A stretch of 20,685 nucleotides of DNA from Egerieenecus sp048201975 (lineage in GTDB: Bacteria > Bacillota > Clostridia > Christensenellales > Aristaeellaceae), in assembly GCA_048201975.1 (NCBI GenBank), contig DBFBGQ010000084.1, positions 1 through 20,685 on the forward strand, written 5' to 3'. Position 1 is the first letter of the stretch. Each line of letters starts with the position of its first letter. The position numbers were made by a program, and so were the translations under genes. Under the pieces are notes generated by a model, which made no database searches, was not told the DNA's origin, and saw only the letters and a list, made by a program, of their open reading frames with translations. Below, one piece after another: positions 20,677-20,685 of the stretch.

Positions 20677-20685
20677 AAAAGGAGG
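20677..20685 (+). promoter_or_regulatory. Ribosome binding site of the next gene, at the window edge
   Basis: AAAAGGAGG ends the window, 27 bases after the permease stop. Its coding sequence is outside. By analogy with this transporter family it is probably the extracellular solute-binding protein. Confidence 0.6.

Noticed and set aside
1..20685. tRNA or rRNA genes, transposases, phage or defence modules
   Set aside because: No cloverleaf, rRNA block, transposase or defence-family motif was seen on either strand by reading; absence is not proven without a dedicated search.

Overview
The window looks like a chromosomal segment of a GC-rich (about 60 percent by eye) Gram-positive anaerobe of the Clostridia (Bacillota). 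The basis is: strong AAGGAGG-type ribosome binding sites before almost every gene, sigma-A type promoters, an FMN riboswitch in front of a RibU-type ECF vitamin transporter, LplB/YtcP-type sugar ABC permeases, and a large share of carbohydrate genes. A gut lineage near the Christensenellales or Oscillospirales is my guess from general resemblance; the sequence does not prove it.

Layout. 1-3070: the 3' end of an L,D-transpeptidase gene, then gdhA (glutamate dehydrogenase) and a patatin-like phospholipase gene, each with its own promoter. 3070-5270: a minus-strand pair, a secreted phosphodiester glycosidase-like protein followed by a threonine aldolase. 5270-6680: a GH1 beta-glucosidase on plus, with a palindrome at its transcription start. 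6680-9220: a minus-strand transcript ribU-tsaE-tsaB-rimI, headed by a promoter and a canonical FMN riboswitch. 9250-11151: a cytoplasmic heparinase II/III-like protein, divergent from ribU. 11167-12309: a lipoprotein with a ComEC-type metallo-beta-lactamase domain and a probable lamin-tail-like C-terminus. 12310-12814: about 500 bases without a gene, holding a hairpin-rich element bounded by two identical 30-base direct repeats. 12815-13255: tadA. 13258-15305: a LacI-family regulator divergent from an unrecognised cytoplasmic protein with an F5/8C-like half. 15383-16594: an MFS transporter. 16595-17003: an AT-richer intergenic region with promoters. 17004-20685: an unrecognised, probably alpha/alpha-toroid carbohydrate enzyme followed by two ABC permeases; the window ends on the ribosome binding site of the next gene, probably the solute-binding protein.

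How the genes may work together. The right half (LacI regulator, F5/8C-like protein, MFS permease, toroid enzyme, LplB/YtcP permeases), and perhaps the heparinase-like protein and GH1 enzyme, reads as oligosaccharide import followed by intracellular breakdown. The substrate cannot be read from the sequence; acidic or uronate-containing oligosaccharides are one possibility because of the heparinase fold. The ribU-tsaE-tsaB-rimI transcript places tRNA t6A-modification genes behind a flavin-sensing switch.

I saw no CRISPR array, tRNA, rRNA, transposase, phage gene or recognisable defence system. The best candidates for something undescribed are the multi-hairpin element at 12411-12692, the F5/8C-like protein at 14526, and the toroid protein at 17004.
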